From positions 1-57,504 of the forward strand of contig CAIQWJ010000014.1 of NCBI GenBank assembly GCA_903875575.1: a DNA stretch of 57,504 bases, given 5' to 3'. This document shows positions 1 through 10,792 of this stretch, in pieces. A model generated the notes under the pieces. It worked only from the letters and a program-made list of their open reading frames with translations, searched no databases and was not told the DNA's origin. Position numbers and translations under genes: made by a program. Every line of letters begins with the position of its first letter. Position 1 is the stretch's first letter. Source of the stretch: an uncultured Acidobacteriia bacterium (lineage in GTDB: Bacteria > Acidobacteriota > Terriglobia > Bryobacterales > Bryobacteraceae).

Positions 1-23
1 AAGCGTTCGTCCGTATTCAGGAT

Positions 24-40
24 ACTTTGTATTGCAAAGT
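24..40. promoter_or_regulatory. inverted repeat ACTTTG-N5-CAAAGT, possible operator
   Basis: Two perfect 6-base arms (24-29 and 35-40) flank a 5-base spacer in AT-rich sequence at the left edge of the window. The geometry would suit an operator for a small dimeric regulator such as a PadR-type protein. The gene it would serve is outside the window, so function is a guess. Confidence 0.3.
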
Positions 41-149
41 CGCTTAGAACTCGGAATCCGGCCGCCGTTCACCAAGCCAGCCTGAAGGTCCGGCTACGGT
101 CGGTTTTTGCAAATTTGGGACTTCTGCCACGGGCTGCTAGCCCCCACGC

Positions 150-347
150 TCACAAATCGGCAATTCCGAGTGTGAGCACTTCCGCTTCGCTACAGGTGGC
201 GCAACTGCCCGTCCCGCCGCAATTCGGGCATTTGTCCTCGGCAGAATTGAGGGCGACGTTCTGTCCCTTGCCCAAACCAGAATCTGAGGATTCAGCGCGC
301 CCACAAGTACTTACTACTCTATCCGATTCAAACGGGAAAGAAGACAT
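150..347 (-). CDS. possible small protein with a Cys4 zinc-ribbon-like C-terminus
   Basis: A 65-residue frame reads from ATG at 347; an in-frame TTG lies two codons upstream. The only notable content is CPNCGGTGSCATC near the C-terminus, which has the spacing of a small zinc ribbon. I see no convincing ribosome site, and an overlapping plus-strand frame of similar size exists. It may equally be non-coding leader sequence. No function is proposed. Confidence 0.2.
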   Translation of the reverse strand: MSSFPFESDRVVSTCGRAESSDSGLGKGQNVALNSAEDKCPNCGGTGSCATCSEAEVLTLGIADL

Positions 348-368
348 GGTCAAAGCCCCAAAAAAGTC

Positions 369-423
369 TTCTTTGTGCTCTCTGTGAGGCCTCTGTGGCC
401 TCCGTGTGAAATCCGGAAGCCGT
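369..423 (+). repeat. dispersed CTCTGYG repeat, copy 1
   Basis: A CT/GTG-rich element made of roughly 10-base steps (CTCTGTG.., CTCTGTG.., CTCCGTG..) that ends in GTGAAATCCGG. The same element lies at about 1828-1873 on this strand and inverted at about 14218-14269. It is intergenic here. I recognise the general type as a small dispersed repeat, not as a known transposon. Confidence 0.65.
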
Positions 424-569
424 TATCGTCAATTTTGCTCAATAAAATCAACAACATGCGAATATCTCAGTCGCCCCCCATGTTAGATTCTCCATATATG
501 GCACTCTCCGTCAACCCAGCCCGCCCCACCGAGCGTTTCCCGGAGAAAAACCTTATTTCACCAAACGAT

Positions 570-694
570 CCCACTTATCTTTCTGAAAACAAACAACGTC
601 TAAACAAATGTGATCCCATTTTATCCCACTGTGAACCCATTATTATGGCCAGCAAACCCATTTCCAGGCCTTGCAAACCCATCTTTCCCACCCA
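570..694 (-). promoter_or_regulatory. cluster of helically phased TGGG/CCCA boxes (MraZ-like)
   Basis: CCCA occurs on the plus strand at 570, 615, 625, 636, 657, 678, 687 and 691, so TGGG on the minus strand. Intervals of 45, 10, 11, 21, 21, 9 and 4 place most boxes on one face of the helix. The core, TGGGA-N5-TGGGA, matches the known MraZ operator form (TGGGN repeats with 5-base spacers). There is no mraZ or dcw gene here, so the regulator and target are inferred only. Confidence 0.4.
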
Positions 695-830
695 TTCCAT
701 GCCTCCACACAGAAACGGAATCGGACCACGAAAAACGGACAACGAAAAGGGTATATACTGTTCCAGTTGAGCGCAAAAACCGCTTCCAGCCCCTATGCGC
801 CCCGGTAAACAAGAAGAGGTCCTGACCCAC

Positions 831-1784
831 ATGAATTTCACACGACGCGATTTCGGAAAACTGGCCCTGGCCGCCATTCCCGCCACCACCCTTCTGGCCG
901 CCAAGCCCAACTCCAAATGGGGCGGCGTCCAGGTCGGCGTCAACGCGCCCTACAGCTTCAATAAAATGTCCGGCACTGCCGACAAGATCCTCGAATACAT
1001 GACGCGCCTCAATCTGAGCGCCACCGAACTCCGCCTCCAGCCCGTCGAAGCCTACCTCGGTGCCCCCGGCGTCTACGCCTCTGGTAACGACTCCCCCAAG
1101 CCCGCTCCGGTCCTCACACCCGAGCAGAAAACTGCCGCCGCCGCCGACCTCACCAAGTGGCGCTCCGCCCTCTCTCTCGACAAACTCAAGGCCTTCCGCC
1201 AAAAGTACGAAGACGCCGGCGTGCTCATCCAGATCCTCAAGGTCGATAACATCGGTGCCTTCACTGACGACATGATCGACTACGCCTTCACCGCCGCCAA
1301 AGCCCTCGGTGCCAACGCTATCTCCACCGAAGGCAAGTTCAGCGAGACCAAACGCCTCGGAGCCTTCGCCGCGAAGCACAAACTGATGATCGGCTATCAC
1401 GGCCACACCGACGTCACCAGCAATGAAGCCTTCGGCAGTCCCGAAAGCTGGGAGCGCGCCATGGAGTTCTCCCCCTACAACGGCATCAATCTCGATATCG
1501 GCCACTTCGTCGCCGGCAACAGCAAATCGCCCATCGAGTTCATGAAGAAGCATCACGACAAAATCACCCACATCCACATCAAGGATAAAAAGATGCATGA
1601 GGGTCCCAACACCCCCTTCGGGCAGGGCGACACCCCCATCGTCGAAGTGCTCCAGCTCATGAAAAAAGAGAAATGGACGTTCCAGGGCACCATCGAATAC
1701 GAATACGCCACCCCCGCCGATTCCGACGTCCTCACCGAAATCGGCAAGTGCGTAGAATACTGCCGCAAAGCGCTGGAATCGTAA
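831..1784 (+). CDS. Tat-exported sugar phosphate isomerase/epimerase-like protein
   Basis: A 317-residue TIM-barrel protein of the xylose-isomerase-like/AP-endonuclease-2 superfamily. The N-terminus TRRDFGKLALAA is a Tat signal, so a folded metal-bound protein probably reaches the periplasm. Likely metal ligands are Glu167 (STEG), His190/192 (YHGH), Asp222 (LDIGH), His249 (HIHIKD) and Glu291 (IEYEY), all retained. I chose ATG 831 because the Tat motif follows at once and AGAGGT lies 10 bases upstream; an ATG at 795 only adds 12 unrelated residues. The gene heads an operon with a cytochrome c and two PQQ dehydrogenases, which suggests isomerisation or epimerisation of a sugar in periplasmic oxidation. 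The substrate is unknown. A paralogue is at 26681. Confidence 0.87.
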   Translation: MNFTRRDFGKLALAAIPATTLLAAKPNSKWGGVQVGVNAPYSFNKMSGTADKILEYMTRLNLSATELRLQPVEAYLGAPGVYASGNDSPKPAPVLTPEQKTAAAADLTKWRSALSLDKLKAFRQKYEDAGVLIQILKVDNIGAFTDDMIDYAFTAAKALGANAISTEGKFSETKRLGAFAAKHKLMIGYHGHTDVTSNEAFGSPESWERAMEFSPYNGINLDIGHFVAGNSKSPIEFMKKHHDKITHIHIKDKKMHEGPNTPFGQGDTPIVEVLQLMKKEKWTFQGTIEYEYATPADSDVLTEIGKCVEYCRKALES

Positions 1785-1796
1785 GGGAGACAAACA

Positions 1797-2714
1797 ATGC
1801 AAACGACCTCGCCAACCAATAACGGTTTTCTCTGCGTCCCTCTGAGGGCCTCTGCGCCTCTGCGTGAAATCCGTCTCCTCTCCTGCGTGTTCATAGCCGC
1901 CTTCACCCTGACCGCCCAAACCGGCTCCGGCGAAAAAGCCACCATCTCCGCCACCCCCGCCGCCGTCACGGCCTCTAAAGAAGATCCCGCCGCCGTAGAT
2001 CGCGGCAGCAAAATCTTCGCCGGCCACTGCGCATCCTGCCACGGAGCCACAGCCAAAGGCATCACCGGCAAAGGCGTCGATCTCGTCCGTTCCCTCTACG
2101 TCCTGGATGACGAAAAAGGCATCCTCCTCACCCCGCCCATCCGCGACGGCCGTCCCGATAAAGGCATGCCAAAATCCGGCCTCACCGACGCCGAAATTCT
2201 CGATGTCGCCGCCTGGCTCCGCGTCCAGTCCTACGGTGCGGGCCATCGCACCACCTACACCTTCCTCGATGTCCTCACAGGCGACGCGAAAAAAGGCGAA
2301 GCCTACTTCAACGGGGCAGGCAAGTGCAACACCTGCCACTCCCCCACAGGCGATCTGAAAGGCCTCGGCTCTCGCTACACGCCGCAGCAGCTTCAGGGAC
2401 GCTGGCTCTCTCCGACAGGCCGTGGCGGTGCAGGCGGACGCGGTGCAGCAGCCGCAACCGGCCCCTCGCGCAGTCAGAAAACCGTTGTCGTGACGCTGGC
2501 CAATGGCCAGACCGTTTCCGGCACGCTCGATCGCGTCGACGATTTCAACGTCACCCTCCACGATGCCTCCGGTGCCTTCCGCTCCTTCACGCGCGATAAC
2601 GGCATTCCCAAGGTCGCCGTCACCGACCCCCTGAAAATCCATATCGACATGCTCCGCACCTACACCGACGCGGACATGCACAACATGACCGCCTACCTGG
2701 TGACTCTGAAATGA
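1797..2714 (+). CDS. secreted dihaem c-type cytochrome
   Basis: A 305-residue protein with two haem-attachment motifs, CASCH (78-82) and CNTCH (177-181); Met124 in GMPKSG is a candidate axial ligand of the first haem. The C-terminal 90 residues are a small beta-rich segment shared with the cytochrome at 44299. GGGAG sits 7 bases before ATG 1797, supporting this start. Residues 11-25 (FLCVPLRASAPLREI) are encoded by a dispersed repeat and sit in front of the hydrophobic signal segment LLSCVFIAAFTLTA. It starts 12 bases after the isomerase and overlaps the next gene by 4 (ATGA). It is probably the electron acceptor for the downstream quinoproteins. Confidence 0.88.
   Translation: MQTTSPTNNGFLCVPLRASAPLREIRLLSCVFIAAFTLTAQTGSGEKATISATPAAVTASKEDPAAVDRGSKIFAGHCASCHGATAKGITGKGVDLVRSLYVLDDEKGILLTPPIRDGRPDKGMPKSGLTDAEILDVAAWLRVQSYGAGHRTTYTFLDVLTGDAKKGEAYFNGAGKCNTCHSPTGDLKGLGSRYTPQQLQGRWLSPTGRGGAGGRGAAAATGPSRSQKTVVVTLANGQTVSGTLDRVDDFNVTLHDASGAFRSFTRDNGIPKVAVTDPLKIHIDMLRTYTDADMHNMTAYLVTLK
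1828..1873 (+). repeat. dispersed CTCTGYG repeat, copy 2, inside a coding region
   Basis: This copy reads TCTGCGTCCC, TCTGAGGGCC, TCTGCGCC, TCTGCGTGAAATCCG in roughly 10-base steps, as do copies 1 and 3. It lies in frame within the 5' end of the cytochrome c gene and encodes residues 11-26 of the precursor, before the hydrophobic core of the signal peptide. Confidence 0.7.
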
Positions 2715-4339
2715 CCTTCCGCCACCTGACACTCGCGCTCTTCGCCACGGGCCTTCTCTGCGCCCAGGGTCTCGACCGCGCAACTCTGCTCAAGCAGCCC
2801 GTCGACGCGTGGCCCACCTACAACGGCGACTACTCCGCTCGCCGCTACAGCTCGCTCAAGGAGATCAATTCCACCAACGTTCACCAGCTCTCGCTCCTCT
2901 GGTCGACCCGCTTCACCGCACCCCCGAACACGCTCCCCGGTGCCGCTCCGGCAGGTGGCAGAGGTGGCGCACCAGGCGCAGCCCCGGCAGTCTCCATCAA
3001 AGCGACGCCCCTCATGGTCAACGGCGTACTCTATTTCTCCTCGCCCAACAACGCCTGGGCCGTCGATGCCCGCACCGGTCGCGAGATCTGGCACTACACG
3101 TATCCTCCGAACACCGGCAGCACGATTGGCAATCGCGGCCTCGGCATGTACGGCAACTGGCTCTACATGGAGACTCCCGATAGCCACCTGGTCAGCCTCG
3201 ATGCCACCACCGGCAAGGAACGCTGGAAGGTCCAGATCGCGGATCCCAAACTCGATTACACCTCCACCGCCGCGCCCATCGTAGTCGGCAATCACATCCT
3301 CGCCGGCATCGGTGGCGACCACATGGATAACCCCGGCTTCATCCAGTCTCTCGATCCCGAAACCGGTGCCGTGCAGTGGAAGTGGAACACCACCCCGCGC
3401 GCCGGCGAGCCCGGCATCGAAACCTGGCCCGATGAATACGCCTCCATGCATGGCACCGGCCAGACCTGGATTCCCGGCAGCTATGATCCCGAACTCAACC
3501 TCTATTACTTCGGCACCGGCAACCCGAATCCCGTCATGGCGGAGCAGAGCCGCAAGGGCGACAACCTCTATACCTGCACCATCGTCGCGCTCAATCCCGA
3601 TACCGGCAAGATGGCCTGGTATTACCAGCCTTCCCCGCATGACACGCACGATTGGGATGCCACCGAAGCGCCCGTCCTGATTGACGGCGTGATCGATGGC
3701 AAGCCCCGCAAACTTCTCGCGCAAGCCAATCGCAACGGCTACTTCTTCGTCGTGGACCGCACCAACGGCAAACACATTCTGACTACTCCTCTGATCGATA
3801 CCATCAACTGGACCAAAGGCCTCAACGCCAACGGCCAGCCGATTCCCGATCCCGCGAAATATCCCAAGCCCGATGGCGCTCTGGTTTCACCCGCTTCCGG
3901 CGGTGCCACCAACTGGCCCGCGCCCAGCTTCAACCCGGAAACCGGACTCTTCTACGTCGGCGTCACTCGCACCTGGAGCGTCTTCTACCAGACCGATACA
4001 GACGACCATCCCGAAGGTTACGGCGGCGTCGATAGCAGCGCCGGTGGCGATGGCGGTTCTCTTCTCGCCATCGACTACAAGACCGGCAAAGTGGCGTGGA
4101 AACACGATTGGCCCGCGGGTGGCGGTGCCGCCCACATGCTCAGCACGGCGGGGAAACTGCTGTTCACCGGCAACGGCTCGAACATTATCGCGTTCGATCC
4201 GGCCAATGGCAAAATCCTCTGGCACTCCAGCCTGTTCGGCAACCCCAGCGCGGGGCCGATTACTTACATGCTGGATGGCAAACAACACCTGCTGGTTATC
4301 GCCGGCGATAGTTTTTATACCTTTGTGGTGAATCACTGA
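2711..4339 (+). CDS. periplasmic PQQ-dependent dehydrogenase (quinoprotein), first of pair
   Basis: A 542-residue eight-bladed quinoprotein propeller with a signal peptide (TLALFATGLLCAQG). Repeated tryptophan-docking motifs (VDARTGREIW, LDATTGKERW, LDPETGAVQW, LNPDTGKMAW) define the blades. HDTHDWD (310-316) holds the expected catalytic aspartate, and GTGNPNPV is the typical blade before it. The vicinal Cys-Cys of methanol dehydrogenases is absent: the equivalent region reads IGNRGLGMYG. GGDHMDN replaces the usual Gly-Gly-Ala-Glu element. It overlaps the cytochrome gene by 4 bases and the next dehydrogenase by 1, so the set is translationally coupled. The substrate is unknown and is probably an alcohol or sugar. 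Confidence 0.88.
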   Translation: MTFRHLTLALFATGLLCAQGLDRATLLKQPVDAWPTYNGDYSARRYSSLKEINSTNVHQLSLLWSTRFTAPPNTLPGAAPAGGRGGAPGAAPAVSIKATPLMVNGVLYFSSPNNAWAVDARTGREIWHYTYPPNTGSTIGNRGLGMYGNWLYMETPDSHLVSLDATTGKERWKVQIADPKLDYTSTAAPIVVGNHILAGIGGDHMDNPGFIQSLDPETGAVQWKWNTTPRAGEPGIETWPDEYASMHGTGQTWIPGSYDPELNLYYFGTGNPNPVMAEQSRKGDNLYTCTIVALNPDTGKMAWYYQPSPHDTHDWDATEAPVLIDGVIDGKPRKLLAQANRNGYFFVVDRTNGKHILTTPLIDTINWTKGLNANGQPIPDPAKYPKPDGALVSPASGGATNWPAPSFNPETGLFYVGVTRTWSVFYQTDTDDHPEGYGGVDSSAGGDGGSLLAIDYKTGKVAWKHDWPAGGGAAHMLSTAGKLLFTGNGSNIIAFDPANGKILWHSSLFGNPSAGPITYMLDGKQHLLVIAGDSFYTFVVNH

Positions 4340-5949
4340 TGAATAAGCAAGCCTTCTCCTATGCCGCCGCAGCGGCCGCCATTCTTCTCTCTGTGAACGT
4401 GACCCCCGCCTCCGCGCAGGGCGTGACGAAAGAGATGCTGCTGCACCCGTCCAGCGATACCTGGCCATCCTTCTTTGGCGACTATTCCGGACGCCGTTTC
4501 AGCGCCCTCAAAGAGATCAATTCCACCAACGTGGGCAATCTCTCGCTCGAATGGGCTGCGCGCTACACGCCAGGTCCCGCCGGTACGGCGGTCAACATCA
4601 AGTCGCCCGCGCTCCTGGTCAACGGCATCCTGTACTTCACCTCGCCCAACAACGGCTGGGCTGCCGACGCCCGCACCGGCCGCGAAATCTGGCACTACGC
4701 GTACCCGCCCAACACCGGCAACACCAACGGCAACCGCGGCTTCGGTTACTACGGCAACTGGCTTTACATGGAGACGCCGGATGGCAATCTGGTCTGCCTC
4801 AATGCTGCCGATGGCAAGGAACGCTGGAAGATCCGCATCACAGATCCCAAGCTCGATTACACGACTACCGCGGCCCCCATCGTTGTCGGCAATCACATTC
4901 TGGTCGGCGTCGGTGGCGATCACCTGGATAACCCCGGCTTCATCGAATCCGTCGATCCCGAAACCGGCGCCACCCAGTGGAAGACCAACACCACGCCGCG
5001 CAAAGGCGAGCCCGGCATCGAAACCTGGCCCGATGAGTACGCCGCCGCCCACGCTACAGGGCAAACCTGGATTCCCGGCAGTTACGATCCGGACCTGAAT
5101 CTCTACTACCTCGGCACCGGCAACCCGAATCCCGTGATGGCGGAACAGAGTCGCAAGGGCGACAACCTCTTCACCTGCTCCATTCTCGCCATCAATCCGG
5201 ACACTGGCAAGATCGTCTGGTATTACCAGGCCACCCCGCATGACACGCACGATTGGGATTCCACCGAGTCCGTCATCATGATCGATGGCCAGATCGATGG
5301 CAAGCCGCGCAAGTTAGTCGCGCAGGCCAATCGCAATGGTTACTTCTACGTTCTCGACCGCACCAACGGCGAACACATCCTCACCACGCCGATGCTCGAA
5401 GGCATGAACTGGAACCTCGGTCTCAACGCCAAGGGCCAGCCGATTCCCGATCCGGCCAAGTACCCGAAGCCCGATGGCTCACTGGTCTTCCCGAATTCCG
5501 GCGGTGCCACAAATTGGGCTTCGGCCAGCTTCGACCCGGAAACCGATCTCTTCTACGTCGGTGTCGCGAAGGGCTGGTCAGTCTACTACCAGACCGATAC
5601 CGACGACCATCCGGAAGGTTACGGCGGTGTCGATAGCGGCGCAGGCAGCGAAGGCGGCTCACTTCTTGCCATCGACTACCGGACCGGCAAGATCACCTGG
5701 AAGCACGATTGGCCAGCCGGCGGCGGTGCCGCCCACATGCTGACAACGGCAGGCCATTTGCTCTTCACAGGCAACGGCAACAACATCATTGCGTTCGACC
5801 CTTCGAACGGCAAGATCCTCTGGCACTCCGGCCTGATGGGCACCCCAAGCAACGGCATGACGACCTACATGCTGGATGGCCGCCAGCACTTATTAGTAGG
5901 AGCCGGCGACAGCCTCTATTCATTCGCCCTCAACCACCCGGTCAAGTAG
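4339..5949 (+). CDS. periplasmic PQQ-dependent dehydrogenase (quinoprotein), second of pair
   Basis: A 536-residue tandem paralogue of the preceding gene, highly similar along its length (GYYGNWLYMETPD, GVGGDHLDN, GTGNPNPVMAEQSRKGDN, HDTHDWDST). The signal peptide is AFSYAAAAAAILLSVNVTPASAQ. The start codon overlaps the upstream stop (TGATG). Like its twin it lacks adjacent cysteines at the disulfide site, and it is shorter because it lacks the Gly/Ala/Pro insert near residues 75-93 of the first. Two near-identical dehydrogenases with one cytochrome suggest recent duplication, possibly giving a heterodimer or two substrate ranges. Confidence 0.88.
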   Translation: MNKQAFSYAAAAAAILLSVNVTPASAQGVTKEMLLHPSSDTWPSFFGDYSGRRFSALKEINSTNVGNLSLEWAARYTPGPAGTAVNIKSPALLVNGILYFTSPNNGWAADARTGREIWHYAYPPNTGNTNGNRGFGYYGNWLYMETPDGNLVCLNAADGKERWKIRITDPKLDYTTTAAPIVVGNHILVGVGGDHLDNPGFIESVDPETGATQWKTNTTPRKGEPGIETWPDEYAAAHATGQTWIPGSYDPDLNLYYLGTGNPNPVMAEQSRKGDNLFTCSILAINPDTGKIVWYYQATPHDTHDWDSTESVIMIDGQIDGKPRKLVAQANRNGYFYVLDRTNGEHILTTPMLEGMNWNLGLNAKGQPIPDPAKYPKPDGSLVFPNSGGATNWASASFDPETDLFYVGVAKGWSVYYQTDTDDHPEGYGGVDSGAGSEGGSLLAIDYRTGKITWKHDWPAGGGAAHMLTTAGHLLFTGNGNNIIAFDPSNGKILWHSGLMGTPSNGMTTYMLDGRQHLLVGAGDSLYSFALNHPVK

Positions 5950-5990
5950 GAGAGTGCGGGCCCGATAAGCGGGGTGGCCCCCGCCTGATT

Positions 5991-6045
5991 TTGGAGAGCC
6001 GCGACCGCAAGGGAGTGTTCGTCAGAGCACCGGCGAATCGTTGCC
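5991..6045. repeat. direct repeat, copy A
   Basis: This 55-base copy begins TTGGAGAGCCGCGACCGCAA and ends GCGAATCGTTGCC. It pairs with 6096-6147, with a few substitutions and a 3-base indel. The right half matches the last codons of the DUF885 gene, so copy A is a detached duplicate of that gene end plus its downstream element. Confidence 0.85.
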
Positions 6046-6060
6046 GGTGTTAGGTACCGC

Positions 6061-6086
6061 GCCGCGCTGGCTCACCCCGGCGCGGC
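6061..6086. terminator. GC-rich hairpin between the convergent genes
   Basis: Perfect 7-base arms GCCGCGC (6061-6067) and GCGCGGC (6080-6086) enclose a 12-base loop. It lies between the convergent quinoprotein and DUF885 genes, so a role in ending both transcripts is likely. There is no U-tract. Confidence 0.4.
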
Positions 6087-6095
6087 AGCGAGTTC

Positions 6096-6147
6096 TTGGA
6101 GAGCCGCGACCGCAAGGGAGCGTTTACAGCACCGGCGAATCGTTGCC
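6096..6147. repeat. direct repeat, copy B, overlapping the end of the DUF885 gene
   Basis: This 52-base copy of the element at 5991 includes the stop codon and last seven or so codons of the minus-strand DUF885 gene. The left portion, GAGCCGCGACCGCAAGGGAG, looks like a mobile-type short repeat and is identical in both copies. Confidence 0.85.
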
Positions 6148-7824
6148 CAGCATCTTCCGGCGCACGATCTTGATCGGCGGCATGCCCTGCTTGAGGAAGT
6201 TGTTGTGGAAGTCTTCCATCGTGAAGGCCGCCCCCTTCAGCTTCTTGTAGTCCTCGCGAAGCTTGAGAATCTCAAGCTTCCCGAGCGTGTAGTAAAGGTA
6301 AGTCGCATCGGAAGCGCCGCGCTTGGTTTCGCGCTGCCCCGTGATTTTGGTCTGGTAGCCTTCTTTGACGAAGAAGTCGGCCCCTTCGTCAAACGTCATC
6401 TGGCCGGTGTGGAGTTTGATGCCGACGATGAAACGCGCATCGCGCAGCAGCGCATCCTGGAGCTGTCCAAGGCGCAGCTTGAGGTCGCCCGCGCCGTAGC
6501 CTTCGTCGATCATCATCTGTTCGCAGTAATGCGCCCAGCCTTCGGTGTAGGTATTGGCTGAGATGAGTTTGCGGATCTTGGAGGGCGCAGTCGGCCCGTA
6601 GAGGAATTGAACGTAGTGGCCCGGAAATGCCTCGTGGATGGCGGTGCTGGCGATGGTGCCGCGGTTAAAGGATCGCAGCCAGTCTTCCGCCTGCGCGGGC
6701 TTCCACTTCGGGTCGACCAGTGTGACGTTGAAGTAGGCCTCTTTGGCGACCTGTTCGTAGGCACCGGGCGTATCCATGGACGCCGAAGTGAGCGCGCGCA
6801 TGAACGCGGGCGTCTCTTCGATGATGGGCATCACGGGGGAGGGAATCGTCATCAGCTTGTGCTGAACGATGAATTCCCGCAGCCCCGCGAGCGTGTCGCG
6901 GAAGGACTGGAGTAGCTTGTCGGCAGTCGGGTGATCCTTCTCGGCTTCTTCGAGGATCTGTTGGGGCGTCTTCTTCGGATCGATCTGTTTTGCGGTCTCG
7001 GTGAAGCGCTGCTGGTTGGCCTTGAGATCGGCGTAGCCGATCTCAAGCAGTTTGTCGAGAGGGATGTCGACCATCTCTTCGTAGTGGAGCTTCGTGCTGT
7101 AAGTATCGGCTCCGAGCTTGTAGTCGCCGTTGGAACGAGGCAGCACATCGGTCTGGAGCCATTTGAGCCAGGCTTCGAGCTCATTGATGACGGACGCGTT
7201 GGTCAGGCGGAAATCCGCCAGCAACGCAGGATCTTTGACATCTTTAAATGCCAGCGGAACGTCGTTCTTGAAGAAGCTGATGATGCCGGGCACCTGTTCA
7301 ATCGCCACCTCGGTGTAGAGCTTCGGCGGATTGACCAGATTCGCGCGACCAGCGAAGAAGAGCTTCGGCATCTGCTTCTCGCGGGCAATCAGCGCTCTCA
7401 GCCGGACGTCGGCCGGTGCGAAGGTACGGCTCATGATCACGAAAGCCGCGCTGCTCGCAGTGGACGCGTACTGGTCGGGATCTTTATCCCACATGCGTAC
7501 CGTTTCGAGGCCCAGCAGGTTGCCGCGAATGTTGCTGAGTACAAGCGTGCGATCTTCCAGTTGATCGGCAGTCAGTTTGGCAACCGGGAACTTCGCGAAC
7601 TCTGCTTCAAAGCGTCGCGCAGTCTCGATCTGTCTCTTGATGGCAGGCGCTGACAGGTCTTCCAGTTTCGCGTCGTACGCGTGGAAGCCTTCCTGCACCG
7701 CGGCCGTCGGATTGAAGGCGAAAACCGCCTCGTCGAAGTAGCGGTCGACCAGCTTGTCCCACTCTGGTGTCTGTGCGTGCATGGTTCCGGCTGCGAGCAG
7801 CACTGCGATGGCGATTCGTTTCAT
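6124..7824 (-). CDS. secreted DUF885 family metallopeptidase-like protein
   Basis: A 566-residue protein with a cleavable signal peptide (KRIAIAVLLAAGTMHAQ). The DUF885 hallmark IHEAFPGHYVQ (HEAFPGH at 397-403) resembles the zinc-binding HExxH of gluzincin peptidases, and a downstream EGWAHYCEQMM segment supplies a candidate third-ligand Glu. Members are putative periplasmic peptidases with poorly known substrates. GGAGGA inside the last codons of ligA is 7 bases before ATG 7824, and the two genes are one base apart, so ligA and this gene form an operon. The stop lies inside repeat copy B. Confidence 0.85.
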   Translation of the reverse strand: MKRIAIAVLLAAGTMHAQTPEWDKLVDRYFDEAVFAFNPTAAVQEGFHAYDAKLEDLSAPAIKRQIETARRFEAEFAKFPVAKLTADQLEDRTLVLSNIRGNLLGLETVRMWDKDPDQYASTASSAAFVIMSRTFAPADVRLRALIAREKQMPKLFFAGRANLVNPPKLYTEVAIEQVPGIISFFKNDVPLAFKDVKDPALLADFRLTNASVINELEAWLKWLQTDVLPRSNGDYKLGADTYSTKLHYEEMVDIPLDKLLEIGYADLKANQQRFTETAKQIDPKKTPQQILEEAEKDHPTADKLLQSFRDTLAGLREFIVQHKLMTIPSPVMPIIEETPAFMRALTSASMDTPGAYEQVAKEAYFNVTLVDPKWKPAQAEDWLRSFNRGTIASTAIHEAFPGHYVQFLYGPTAPSKIRKLISANTYTEGWAHYCEQMMIDEGYGAGDLKLRLGQLQDALLRDARFIVGIKLHTGQMTFDEGADFFVKEGYQTKITGQRETKRGASDATYLYYTLGKLEILKLREDYKKLKGAAFTMEDFHNNFLKQGMPPIKIVRRKMLGNDSPVL

Positions 7825-7825
7825 A

Positions 7826-10768
<2,943 letters not shown>

Positions 10769-10792
10769 GATTTCGGAATACTATGGAACAGT

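Larger units (their letters stand above)
1..830. other. 830-base region without a confident gene
   Basis: The stretch before the first confident gene holds a 6-base-arm inverted repeat (24-40), a doubtful zinc-ribbon frame (150-347, minus), a dispersed repeat copy (369-423), phased CCCA boxes (570-694) and a TATACT-like -10 element at 754-759 before the gene at 831. The long minus-strand frame entering from 2783 is a shadow of C-rich coding sequence. Confidence 0.6.

Noticed and set aside
621-2783. 720-codon minus-strand open frame opposite the isomerase and cytochrome genes
   Set aside because: It is the antisense of C-rich plus-strand genes with clear family motifs and has no signature of its own.
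5950-6150. replication origin at the apparent GC-skew flip
   Set aside because: No dnaA gene, DnaA-box cluster or AT-rich unwinding region is present; an inversion boundary is the simpler reading.
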